The position numbers and the translations under genes were made by a program. Of a stretch of 11,603 bases of DNA, positions 1 to 7,721 are shown one piece after another. Origin of the DNA: Lachnospiraceae bacterium UBA2860 (GTDB lineage: Bacteria > Bacillota > Clostridia > Lachnospirales > Lachnospiraceae). Every line of letters begins with the position of its first letter. The first letter of the stretch is position 1. Location of the stretch: NCBI GenBank assembly GCA_002350625.1, contig DEFE01000023.1, forward strand, positions 75,820 to 87,422, written 5' to 3'. The notes under the pieces were generated by a model. It worked only from the letters and a program-made list of their open reading frames with translations. It was not told the origin of the DNA and did no database searches.

Positions 1-4
1 AAAA

Positions 5-31
5 TTAGCACTCAACTATTGACAGTGCTAA
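5..31 (+). promoter_or_regulatory. CIRCE element (HrcA operator) of clpB
   Basis: The arms are TTAGCACTC-N9-CAGTGCTAA. The CIRCE consensus is TTAGCACTC-N9-GAGTGCTAA, so only the first base of the right arm differs. CIRCE is the binding site of the heat-shock repressor HrcA and usually sits before groESL and the dnaK operon; here it controls clpB. Its right half overlaps the -35 box at 19-24, so bound HrcA would directly block RNA polymerase. Expected behaviour is repression at normal temperature and release on heat or unfolded-protein stress. Confidence 0.95.
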
Positions 32-47
32 CAACGCGTGTTATGAT
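19..47 (+). promoter_or_regulatory. sigmaA-type promoter of clpB
   Basis: TTGACA at 19-24 and TATGAT at 42-47 are separated by 17 bases. The -35 box is perfect and the -10 box has one mismatch. Transcription should start near 54, giving an untranslated leader of about 80 bases before the ATG at 136. The overlap with CIRCE explains how a very strong promoter is kept off. Confidence 0.9.
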
Positions 48-60
48 CAGACCATCGAAA

Positions 61-98
61 GCCGTCAGGGGGAAGCAAAGCCGACTGAGGGCTTTTTT
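61..98 (+). promoter_or_regulatory. possible attenuator hairpin in the clpB leader
   Basis: Just after the likely transcription start, GCCGTCAG (61-68) can pair with CTGAGGGC (85-92) with one mismatch, and a run of six T follows at 93-98. A smaller alternative stem is AAAGCC (77-82) with GGCTTT (90-95), also ending at the T run. Either looks like a weak intrinsic terminator in the 5' leader. Whether it attenuates is inference; the stems are short. Confidence 0.4.
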
Positions 99-135
99 AA
101 AAGAAAAAACGCCTTGCGGAAAGGGGGCAGGATAT

Positions 136-2733
<2,598 letters not shown>

Positions 2734-2742
2734 CGGAAAGCC

Positions 2743-2856
2743 GGCCGGCATCACAGGGCAGCGAAAGGCATCACAGGTGTACGGCCGGTATCACAGGGCA
2801 GCGAAAGGCATCACAGGTGTACGGCCGGTATCACAGGGCAGCAAAAGGCATCACAG
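2743..2856. repeat. 40-bp tandem repeat (2.85 copies) made of 20-bp halves
   Basis: Units lie at 2743-2782, 2783-2822 and 2823-2856 (last one partial, 34 bases). They differ at only one or two bases. Each unit contains two copies of GGYATCACAG(G), so this core recurs at 2747, 2767, 2787, 2807, 2827 and 2847 with an exact 20-base period; a decayed GGCATC copy is at 2869. The 40-base period is not a multiple of three, so this is not a protein repeat. It lies between the clpB stop and the terminator and would be transcribed as the clpB 3' untranslated region. Function unknown. Confidence 0.93.
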
Positions 2857-2883
2857 ATACATGCGGCAGGCATCGGACATAGG

Positions 2884-2912
2884 AAAAGGGTTCCCGGAGC
2901 GGGAACCCTTTT
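2884..2912. terminator. bidirectional rho-independent terminator
   Basis: AAAAGGGTTCCCG (2884-2896) and CGGGAACCCTTTT (2900-2912) form a perfect 13-bp stem with the loop GAG. It gives A-stem-T structure on both strands and lies between converging genes. It can end clpB transcription on the plus strand and, two bases after the stop codon of the small membrane protein gene, minus-strand transcription. Confidence 0.93.
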
Positions 2913-2914
2913 GC

Positions 2915-3421
2915 TTACTTCTTTTTCTTCTTTTTGCTGCCTGTGTTCTGCGCCGCGTCGAGATCTGTCTGCACTTTGTCTCTCCAGGCGAACAGCTTCT
3001 GGCGGAGGCCTTTTTTCTTCTGCTGGACCGGATCAAGCTTGCCGTGCGCGCCGCGGATATCGGTGATATAGATACCGGACACGGTGGCTTTGACTTCCTT
3101 CTTGACCGGGATCTGATCGAAGATCTTGTCGTCCGCGATCATGGTCATGATCCTGGGACCGACTTTGACTTTTACAACCGGCATCTTGTTTCGCCGCATG
3201 AGCTTTGGTACCGAGTCGACCACCGCCTGCGGCAGCCCTGCGTCTTTGAGCGGCATTCGTTTTTTATCGATGACGAGCAGCGTCATCTGCTGCTTGGACG
3301 CTTCAATCTGTTCCTGCTGTGCCGCCTGACGCTTCTGCAGCCGCTTGCCCATGAAGTACAGCACGATGAGCGCGACGACGAGAATAATCAGAATGATAAG
3401 TAGAACCTGCCATACTTTCAC
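2915..3421 (-). CDS. small membrane-anchored protein of unknown function
   Basis: A 168-residue protein that I do not recognise. One hydrophobic segment spans about residues 5-24 and is followed by the basic stretch KRLQKR, which by the positive-inside rule puts the C-terminal part in the cytoplasm. A Gln/Glu-rich stretch (about 27-45, possible coiled coil) leads to a compact alpha/beta-looking core (about 47-130), and the protein ends in six consecutive lysines. I chose the GTG at 3421 because GGAGG lies 9 bases upstream on the minus strand; the in-frame ATG at 3440-3442 has no ribosome binding site and would put GGAGG inside the coding region. It has its own promoter and ends two bases from the shared terminator. 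Confidence 0.8.
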   Translation of the reverse strand: MKVWQVLLIILIILVVALIVLYFMGKRLQKRQAAQQEQIEASKQQMTLLVIDKKRMPLKDAGLPQAVVDSVPKLMRRNKMPVVKVKVGPRIMTMIADDKIFDQIPVKKEVKATVSGIYITDIRGAHGKLDPVQQKKKGLRQKLFAWRDKVQTDLDAAQNTGSKKKKKK

Positions 3422-3430
3422 TGATGATAA

Positions 3431-3435
3431 CCTCC
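3431..3435 (-). promoter_or_regulatory. ribosome binding site that sets a GTG start
   Basis: CCTCC on the plus strand is GGAGG on the minus strand, 9 bases before the GTG at 3421. It lies inside the longer ATG-initiated frame from 3442 and so argues for the GTG start. Confidence 0.75.
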
Positions 3436-3477
3436 GAATCATGAACTGTTTTGACGCCCTGCGGGCGCACCGCTACG

Positions 3478-3506
3478 ATTTTATCATGAGTTGTTCCGCG
3501 TGTAAA
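3478..3506 (-). promoter_or_regulatory. sigmaA-type promoter of the small membrane protein gene
   Basis: On the minus strand TTTACA (3501-3506) and TAAAAT (3478-3483) are 17 bases apart. Transcription would start near 3471, leaving a leader of about 50 bases. The leader holds a 5-bp stem, CGCCC (3455-3459) with GGGCG (3463-3467). The remaining 125 bases up to the stop of the upstream gene hold no gene I can support. Confidence 0.7.
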
Positions 3507-3609
3507 GCGGCGCGCGAAGCCGGTCGGCTGCTTCTTCTCAGCGCCTGTTTGCCGCGGCGCGTGAGATTGGCCCGTAGTTTCTCCGCAGCGCCTGCCTCAT
3601 GCGGCGTGC

Positions 3610-3628
3610 AAAGCTGGCCGGCAACTTT
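3610..3628 (-). terminator. weak stem-loop after the deacetylase gene
   Basis: AAAGCTG (3610-3616) and CAACTTT (3622-3628) can form a 7-bp stem in the minus-strand RNA, with one G-T pair, three bases past the stop codon. No T run follows, so it is a poor intrinsic terminator and may only protect the 3' end. Confidence 0.25.
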
Positions 3629-3631
3629 TCA

Positions 3632-5200
3632 TCAACTCTTGCCTGTCGCGGAGACGGGCGTCGGCCGGCGGCTGTCGAAGACAGACGCGACGTCGAAGAA
3701 CTGCGAGAGCACGTCGGTTTTTGCCGCTCCCGACAGATGCCGCCACATCTGCAGGCCGTCGCAGTCGATGCGGCCCTGGCGGCAGTAGCCGTCGCGGATC
3801 TGTACCCAGTAGGGTGCGGAGGCGTCGACATTTGCGTAGAAATTATAACCGATCGACTTGAAATACGCGTAGACGTCGTTGGTCGAGGCGTCGTAGTCGC
3901 GCCAGGTGCCGATGTCCGCGCCGTGGGCGAAGATGATCGTATCGGTCGGACCGGTGATGTTGGCGACGGTGTTCTGCCATTTTTCCTGGTCAGTCCGGAG
4001 CGTGTCGACGCTCTTGCCGGTGACGCTTAAGTGGCCCCAGGTGTGGCAGGCGAATTCCCAACCTTCCGCCTTGACGGCGTCGGCGATCTTTTTGGCCTCC
4101 TCGATCTCTTTATCATAGTTGAAATCGGGATGGGCGTTCAGATACGCCTCCTGATCGCGCCCGAGCCGCTCGTGCGTCTTGTAGGCGACGTCCGTGCGGT
4201 AGCCGAAGACGCCGTTGTAGCCGGTCATCGCGGCGATGCCGCGGGCGCCCTTGTAAGCGCCGTCCGGGTGTGCGTCGAGGAAGGTGTTGAGGCGGGGCAT
4301 GACGTCGTAGTCGCCGACGGTGACATTGCCGGAGGTGTCGGTGTACTGGATTTTTACCTTGCCGTTCGCGTCGAGGACGGCCTTGTCGCCGTAGCCCTTA
4401 TCGTCGTAGGAGTGGTAATAGCTCCAGTCGTCGATGGACAGGACAAAGGGCTTTTTGTCCGGGGGAAGGAGCAGGTTCTTGTTTTTCGCAAGATGCACCT
4501 TGCCGTCGCTGTCCGTCGTCTCCGTCACGAGATCGCGCATCCTGATCAGGACCCAGCCGTTGTCGTACATCTGCTGGGTGATCTTGTCAAACTCTTCGAT
4601 CGTTGTCATCCACGCGTTGTTGCCGCCGATCGTCTCGGAATCCCACTTCGTCGTGTCGAAGGTGCGGGAGGGATCAATGATCAGTGAGTGATAGAAGATG
4701 TGCGGGACCGTCGTCGGGTCCTTGGCTTCAAGCAGGGATTTCTCCGCCGTGAAGCCGGCGATCGCATTGATCAGCTCGGAGTCGGTGTCATAGCCCTCCT
4801 GCTGCTGGAGCAGGGCGATGGCGCCGTCGTAATCATAGTTTTTGGCGATTTCGCCCGCTTCGGCGATCGCGTCGCGGCGGGCCTGAATCGCGGCTTCCTC
4901 TTCGGCGATCTCGGCGGCCTTTGCCTGCTTCGCCGCGTTGTTCTTCTTGCGGCCGGTCTGGTAAAGTCCGGCGACCAGAATGACGGCGAGGAGAAGGATG
5001 AGCATGGCGACGGTCGCGTAGATGATGCGCAGCCGTCTGAGGCGCCGGGCCCGGCGCTGCTTCGACGTGAGGCGCCGGCCGGAGGCCGTCTGCTTTCCGG
5101 CGGCGGACTGCCTGGCGCTGCCCGCCTTATTCCCGGCGGCGGACCGCTTGCCGCTGCCCGCCTGCTTTCCTGTTGTAGTTTTTTGCTTCTGTTCTGCCAT
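3632..5200 (-). CDS. membrane-anchored polysaccharide deacetylase-like protein
   Basis: The 522-residue protein has a very basic cytoplasmic N-terminus (1-58) with two 12-residue repeats of the type AGSxxxSAAGxx (14-25, 26-37), a transmembrane segment at 59-80, an Ala/Glu-rich helical stretch (about 85-160, perhaps TPR-like), and a C-terminal NodB-type deacetylase domain (about 165-510). NodB-family enzymes remove acetyl groups from GlcNAc-containing wall or exopolysaccharides using a metal held by Asp-His-His. The matching residues here are D257/D258 in SIDDW (classical form TFDDG) and H386/H390 in HTWGH. The motifs are divergent, so activity is plausible but unproven. The domain faces outside by charge rule. 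The start is the ATG at 5200 with AAAGGA nine bases upstream; an in-frame start at 5230 falls in a leader hairpin and lacks a binding site. It has its own promoter. Confidence 0.82.
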   Translation of the reverse strand: MAEQKQKTTTGKQAGSGKRSAAGNKAGSARQSAAGKQTASGRRLTSKQRRARRLRRLRIIYATVAMLILLLAVILVAGLYQTGRKKNNAAKQAKAAEIAEEEAAIQARRDAIAEAGEIAKNYDYDGAIALLQQQEGYDTDSELINAIAGFTAEKSLLEAKDPTTVPHIFYHSLIIDPSRTFDTTKWDSETIGGNNAWMTTIEEFDKITQQMYDNGWVLIRMRDLVTETTDSDGKVHLAKNKNLLLPPDKKPFVLSIDDWSYYHSYDDKGYGDKAVLDANGKVKIQYTDTSGNVTVGDYDVMPRLNTFLDAHPDGAYKGARGIAAMTGYNGVFGYRTDVAYKTHERLGRDQEAYLNAHPDFNYDKEIEEAKKIADAVKAEGWEFACHTWGHLSVTGKSVDTLRTDQEKWQNTVANITGPTDTIIFAHGADIGTWRDYDASTNDVYAYFKSIGYNFYANVDASAPYWVQIRDGYCRQGRIDCDGLQMWRHLSGAAKTDVLSQFFDVASVFDSRRPTPVSATGKS

Positions 5201-5225
5201 GGATGAAATTCCTTTAGGTGAGCTT

Positions 5226-5251
5226 TGCAATGAAGATCTCGGATCATTGCA
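5226..5251 (-). promoter_or_regulatory. 8-bp inverted repeat at the start of the deacetylase transcript
   Basis: TGCAATGA (5226-5233) and TCATTGCA (5244-5251) are a perfect inverted repeat with a 10-base spacer. It begins within about three bases of the predicted transcription start and ends about 10 bases before the ribosome binding site. It could be a repressor operator or a 5' RNA stem; the sequence alone cannot tell. Confidence 0.6.
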
Positions 5252-5260
5252 CTTCTACAG

Positions 5261-5289
5261 AGTATAACACAGTTTCCACACCCTGTCCG
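5261..5289 (-). promoter_or_regulatory. extended -10 promoter of the deacetylase gene
   Basis: On the minus strand CGGACA (5284-5289) and TATACT (5261-5266) are 17 bases apart, and TG lies one base before the -10 box (TGTTATACT), an extended -10. Predicted start near 5254. Confidence 0.75.
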
Positions 5290-5302
5290 ACAAAGCTGAA
5301 AA

Positions 5303-5343
5303 CTGAGACGACATTTTCGAAAATGGAAACGCAGCCTGAGACG
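5303..5343. promoter_or_regulatory. palindrome flanked by direct repeats upstream of the deacetylase promoter
   Basis: CATTTTCGAAAATG at 5312-5325 is a perfect 14-bp palindrome centred about 65 bases before the predicted start. CTGAGACG occurs on both sides of it at 5303-5310 and 5336-5343, 33 bases apart (about three helical turns). No T run follows on the minus strand, so it does not look like the terminator of the radical SAM gene. The position suits an activator site; this is inference. Confidence 0.45.
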
Positions 5344-5354
5344 GGACGATGAAA

Positions 5355-6233
5355 TCAATGTCTAAGGCCGAGGACTTCCTTCTGGATCCGGCCGAGCACA
5401 TGCTTTTTGTCCGCGCTCCAGAGCGGCGCGAGCAGCAGCTTTTTGTCGCCGTCTCCGGTCAGCCGGTGCACGACGACCCGGTCCGGGATGACGGCGGCGC
5501 ACCGCTTCAAAATGGCAATGTACGCGTCTTCGGAGAGCACGTCGACGCGGCCGGCCAGGTAGAGCGCCTCGAGATCGGTGCCCTTTAGGATGTGAAGCAG
5601 CTGGAGCTTGATGCCGGCGGCGCCGCCCGCGCAGACGTACCGCACGGTTTCGATCATGTCGTCGGCGGACTCTCCGGGGAGGCCCAGGATGACGTGCGTG
5701 ATGACGTCTATGCCTCTTCCGCGCAGCTGCCGGACGGCCTCGTCATAGACGGACAGCGGATAGCCGCGGCGGATCATCTCCGCCGTTTTTTCGTGGATGG
5801 TCTGGAGCCCGAGCTCCACCCAGACGGGCTTTATCCGGTTCATCTCTTCCAGCAGGTCCAGCACGTCGGGCGGCAGGCAGTCCGGCCTTGTCGCGACGGA
5901 CAGGACGGCGACGTCCGGGTGGCTGACCGCCTCCGTGTACAGCGCCCGCAGCCGGGAGACGGGGGCGTAGGTGCCCGTGTAGGCCTGAAAATAGGCGATA
6001 TATTTCCCGTCCCTGATTTTTCCGCTGACGCGCGCTTTGCCGCGATCGATCTGTTCGCGAATGCTGTAAGAGGCGTCCTCCGCGAATTCGCCGCTCCCGC
6101 CCGCCGAGCAGAAGATGCATCCGCCCGTGCCGATCGTGCCGTCGCGGTTCGGGCAGGTGAAGCCGCCGTTTAAGGCGATTTTGTAGACCTTCATGCCGAA
6201 GGTTTCGCGGAGATAGTCATTGAGCATCTTCAT
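5355..6233 (-). CDS. TIGR01212-family radical SAM protein (YtqA/YhcC-like)
   Basis: The 292-residue protein carries the N-terminal signature of this family: GGFTCPNRDG followed by GGCIFCSAGGSGEF, with the cluster cysteines C27, C39 and C42. The wide first spacing (C-x11-C-x2-C) separates it from the common CxxxCxxC radical SAM enzymes. Later motifs such as LSVATRPDCL and VWVELGLQT also fit. A radical SAM enzyme uses a [4Fe-4S] cluster and S-adenosylmethionine. From what I recall, the Bacillus subtilis member YtqA (MnmL) works in mnm5U tRNA wobble modification with the methyltransferase MnmM; no mnmM lies in this window, so that role is only a suggestion. The start ATG overlaps the stop of the upstream glycosylase gene (ATGA, 6230-6233) and has GAGGTGAT six bases upstream, so the two are translationally coupled. 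Confidence 0.9.
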   Translation of the reverse strand: MKMLNDYLRETFGMKVYKIALNGGFTCPNRDGTIGTGGCIFCSAGGSGEFAEDASYSIREQIDRGKARVSGKIRDGKYIAYFQAYTGTYAPVSRLRALYTEAVSHPDVAVLSVATRPDCLPPDVLDLLEEMNRIKPVWVELGLQTIHEKTAEMIRRGYPLSVYDEAVRQLRGRGIDVITHVILGLPGESADDMIETVRYVCAGGAAGIKLQLLHILKGTDLEALYLAGRVDVLSEDAYIAILKRCAAVIPDRVVVHRLTGDGDKKLLLAPLWSADKKHVLGRIQKEVLGLRH

Positions 6234-6730
6234 GGCTGCATCACCTCGCGCACGGCGCGCCAGCTTTTGATGAGCCGCTCTTCATTCCAGGCCGCGTTCG
6301 CGGGACTCGTCGAGGGCAGGCAGACGGCGGGGCGCCCGGTGACCGGCGCGGTATATTTCAGGTAGAGCTTTTCCGCCGTTTTTCCATTGACGAAAATTGC
6401 TCTGACAGGCGCTTCAGCAAGGATTTCCGTCAGGTCGTTCACGACCGCATCCCTGATGCTCGCGTCGGAGGAACCCGTGATGGTGCAGGAGCGGATCACG
6501 TCCCAGAGAGCGACGTGGTTTCTTAGAAGAAAGGCTTTCTTTTCCGGGATATCTCCCGGCAGCGGTTCGTCGAAGACGGCCGCCATGACTTTCCAGAAAC
6601 GGTTTTGCGGATGGCCGTAGAAAAAGCCGCTCTCGCGGGATTTCACCGAAGGAAAACTGCCGAGAATCAGCACTTCGGATTGTCCGTCGAAGAGCGGCGG
6701 GATCGGATGTGTCAGCTTTGCGCTGCTCAT
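6230..6730 (-). CDS. DNA-deoxyinosine (hypoxanthine) glycosylase, UDG superfamily
   Basis: The 166-residue protein has the motifs of the family 6 uracil-DNA-glycosylase fold: ILGSFPSVKSR (about 22-32), GHPQNRFW (39-46) and LPSTSPANAAW near the C-terminus. These enzymes excise hypoxanthine, produced by deamination of adenine, from DNA and start base-excision repair. N43 in GHPQNRFW is the likely catalytic asparagine, by analogy with the family. Length is normal. It begins 15 bases after the stop of the repeat-protein gene and overlaps the radical SAM gene by four bases, so it is the middle gene of a three-gene operon. No Shine-Dalgarno sequence precedes its ATG; instead a hairpin covers the gap (see the separate entry). 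Confidence 0.88.
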   Translation of the reverse strand: MSSAKLTHPIPPLFDGQSEVLILGSFPSVKSRESGFFYGHPQNRFWKVMAAVFDEPLPGDIPEKKAFLLRNHVALWDVIRSCTITGSSDASIRDAVVNDLTEILAEAPVRAIFVNGKTAEKLYLKYTAPVTGRPAVCLPSTSPANAAWNEERLIKSWRAVREVMQP

Positions 6731-6750
6731 CTTAAGGGCTCGGCCTTAAG
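6731..6750 (-). promoter_or_regulatory. hairpin over the stop/start junction of two operon genes
   Basis: CTTAAGG (6731-6737) and CCTTAAG (6744-6750) are a perfect 7-bp inverted repeat with a 6-base loop. It includes the TAA stop of the repeat-protein gene (6746-6748) and touches the glycosylase ATG (6728-6730). A ribosome reaching the stop would melt it, which suggests translational coupling in place of a normal ribosome binding site. Confidence 0.55.
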
Positions 6751-7570
6751 CGGCGTCGCTCTGCGCGACGGCTTCGGCCTGAGCGTCGACCTCAGAGTCG
6801 ACCAGCTGCTCGATTTCATTCATCGTATCTTCAACGGCAGCCGTCAGCTCTTCCTCGGGAATCTCTGTGCCGTTGATCACGACCGTGCCGTCCTTCTCCT
6901 CTATGCTCCCGAAAGCGGTCATCACCTTCTCGACGTCGTAGCCGCCGTCCTCGGCCTTTAAGCTCTCTGTAATCTTGCCGAGCACCGGGCTCTTCGCGCT
7001 TGCCATGTTGAGGAAAAGCGTACCGATGCCGTCCTTTGTGAAGAGGCCGGTGAGCATCTCCTTGAAAGCGTCCGGATCCTGGAAGAGAGCGATGAGAGAA
7101 GAGACGTCTTCTTCAGAGACATTGTTGATGCCGAACTTCTCAAGAAGGCCGCTCACGTCGACCTGGCCGTCGGAGGAAATGACGTCGCCAAGACCGAATT
7201 TGCCGAGGATCTCTTCAAGGCCTTCGCCATTTTCGCCGACGAATGAATTCACGAGCTCCCGGACGTTCTCGCCGTTTTCGCCGACGATCGATTCCACGAG
7301 TTCCTGGACGTTCTCGCCGTTTTCACCGACGATCGATTTCACGACGCCCTCGACGTTCTCGCCATTTTCGCCGACGATCGACTTCACGAGGTCCTCGACG
7401 CTTCCGCCGCCTTCACCGACGATGGCGCTGAGCACGTCTTCGAGGCTGCCTGCTTCTTCAGCGGCCGGCGCCTCTGCCGGAAGGGATTCCGCCTCGGCCG
7501 CGAAGGCGCTCAGGCTGCATCCGAAAACCATGGTCCCTGTAAGCATGACGGCAAGAATCTGCTTTTTCAT
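6746..7570 (-). CDS. secreted protein with tandem 15-residue repeats, unknown function
   Basis: A 274-residue protein that I do not recognise. It begins with a signal peptide (1-24, MKKQ then a hydrophobic core, cleavage after AFA-24). C18 in VFGC is a weak lipobox alternative. After a short Ala/Glu linker come six 15-residue units at 42-131. The best four share the pattern xVxxLVxSIVGENGE (57-116); the first is diverged and the sixth (GLEEILGKFGLGDVI) grades into non-repeat sequence. Each unit reads as a short amphipathic helix closed by a polar GENGE turn. The rest (132-274) is acidic, with ELTAAVEDTMNEIEQLV near the end. The whole mature protein is strongly acidic, so it should be outside the membrane or wall-associated. 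RBS AGGA is about 11 bases before the ATG. It leads an operon with a DNA glycosylase and a radical SAM gene, with which it has no obvious link. Confidence 0.85.
   Translation of the reverse strand: MKKQILAVMLTGTMVFGCSLSAFAAEAESLPAEAPAAEEAGSLEDVLSAIVGEGGGSVEDLVKSIVGENGENVEGVVKSIVGENGENVQELVESIVGENGENVRELVNSFVGENGEGLEEILGKFGLGDVISSDGQVDVSGLLEKFGINNVSEEDVSSLIALFQDPDAFKEMLTGLFTKDGIGTLFLNMASAKSPVLGKITESLKAEDGGYDVEKVMTAFGSIEEKDGTVVINGTEIPEEELTAAVEDTMNEIEQLVDSEVDAQAEAVAQSDAA
7223..7447 (-). repeat. 45-bp coding repeats (five full units)
   Basis: Units of 45 bases at 7403-7447, 7358-7402, 7313-7357, 7268-7312 and 7223-7267 encode the 15-residue repeats. The inner copies remain close at the DNA level (for example CCGACGATCGA recurs every 45 bases), which points to fairly recent duplication or ongoing homogenisation. 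Confidence 0.88.
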
Positions 7571-7630
7571 AGTTTTTCCGTTCCTTTCTTTTTTGATGGA
7601 TTTGTTTTTGTTTCCATTTTTTGTTTACTG

Positions 7631-7659
7631 AGTATATCATAGAAAGGGACTGAAATCAA
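7631..7659 (-). promoter_or_regulatory. promoter of the repeat-protein operon
   Basis: On the minus strand TTGATT (7654-7659) and TATACT (7631-7636) are 17 bases apart. The start would be near 7624, with an A-rich leader of about 54 bases to the ATG at 7570. The divergent moaA gene begins about 60 bases on the other side; I found no clear plus-strand promoter in this 151-base gap. Confidence 0.75.
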
Positions 7660-7681
7660 AAGAATGACTGCTCAGGAAAGA

Positions 7682-7713
7682 CGCCGTCCGCGGCGGGCAC
7701 GCCCCGGCCGGGG
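7682..7713 (+). promoter_or_regulatory. GC-rich hairpins in front of moaA
   Basis: CGCCG (7682-7686) pairs with CGGCG (7691-7695) around a TCCG loop, and CCCCGGCCGGGG (7702-7713) is a perfect 12-bp palindrome that ends in the GGGGAG likely used as ribosome binding site for the ATG at 7722. Pairing would hide that site. A regulatory role is inference; the region is too short for the known Moco riboswitch and I cannot match it to that motif. Confidence 0.3.
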
Positions 7714-7721
7714 AGCGGGTC

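Noticed and set aside
2743..2856. CRISPR array
   Set aside because: The copies are contiguous with no variable spacers, and there are no cas genes.
2777..3403. 208-codon plus-strand frame through the tandem repeat
   Set aside because: It runs through the repeat (whose period breaks the frame between units), the terminator and then antisense to the small membrane protein gene, which has a promoter, ribosome binding site and membrane segment.
5312..5325. Terminator of the radical SAM gene
   Set aside because: The palindrome gives only a short AT-rich stem and no T run follows on the minus strand.
7499..7570. Lipoprotein signal in the repeat protein (VFGC, C18)
   Set aside because: Phe at -2 and a good AFA signal peptidase I site six residues later make ordinary secretion more likely, though lipidation is not excluded.
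7682..7721. Moco riboswitch before moaA
   Set aside because: The space is far shorter than the known Moco RNA and I could not match its conserved core.
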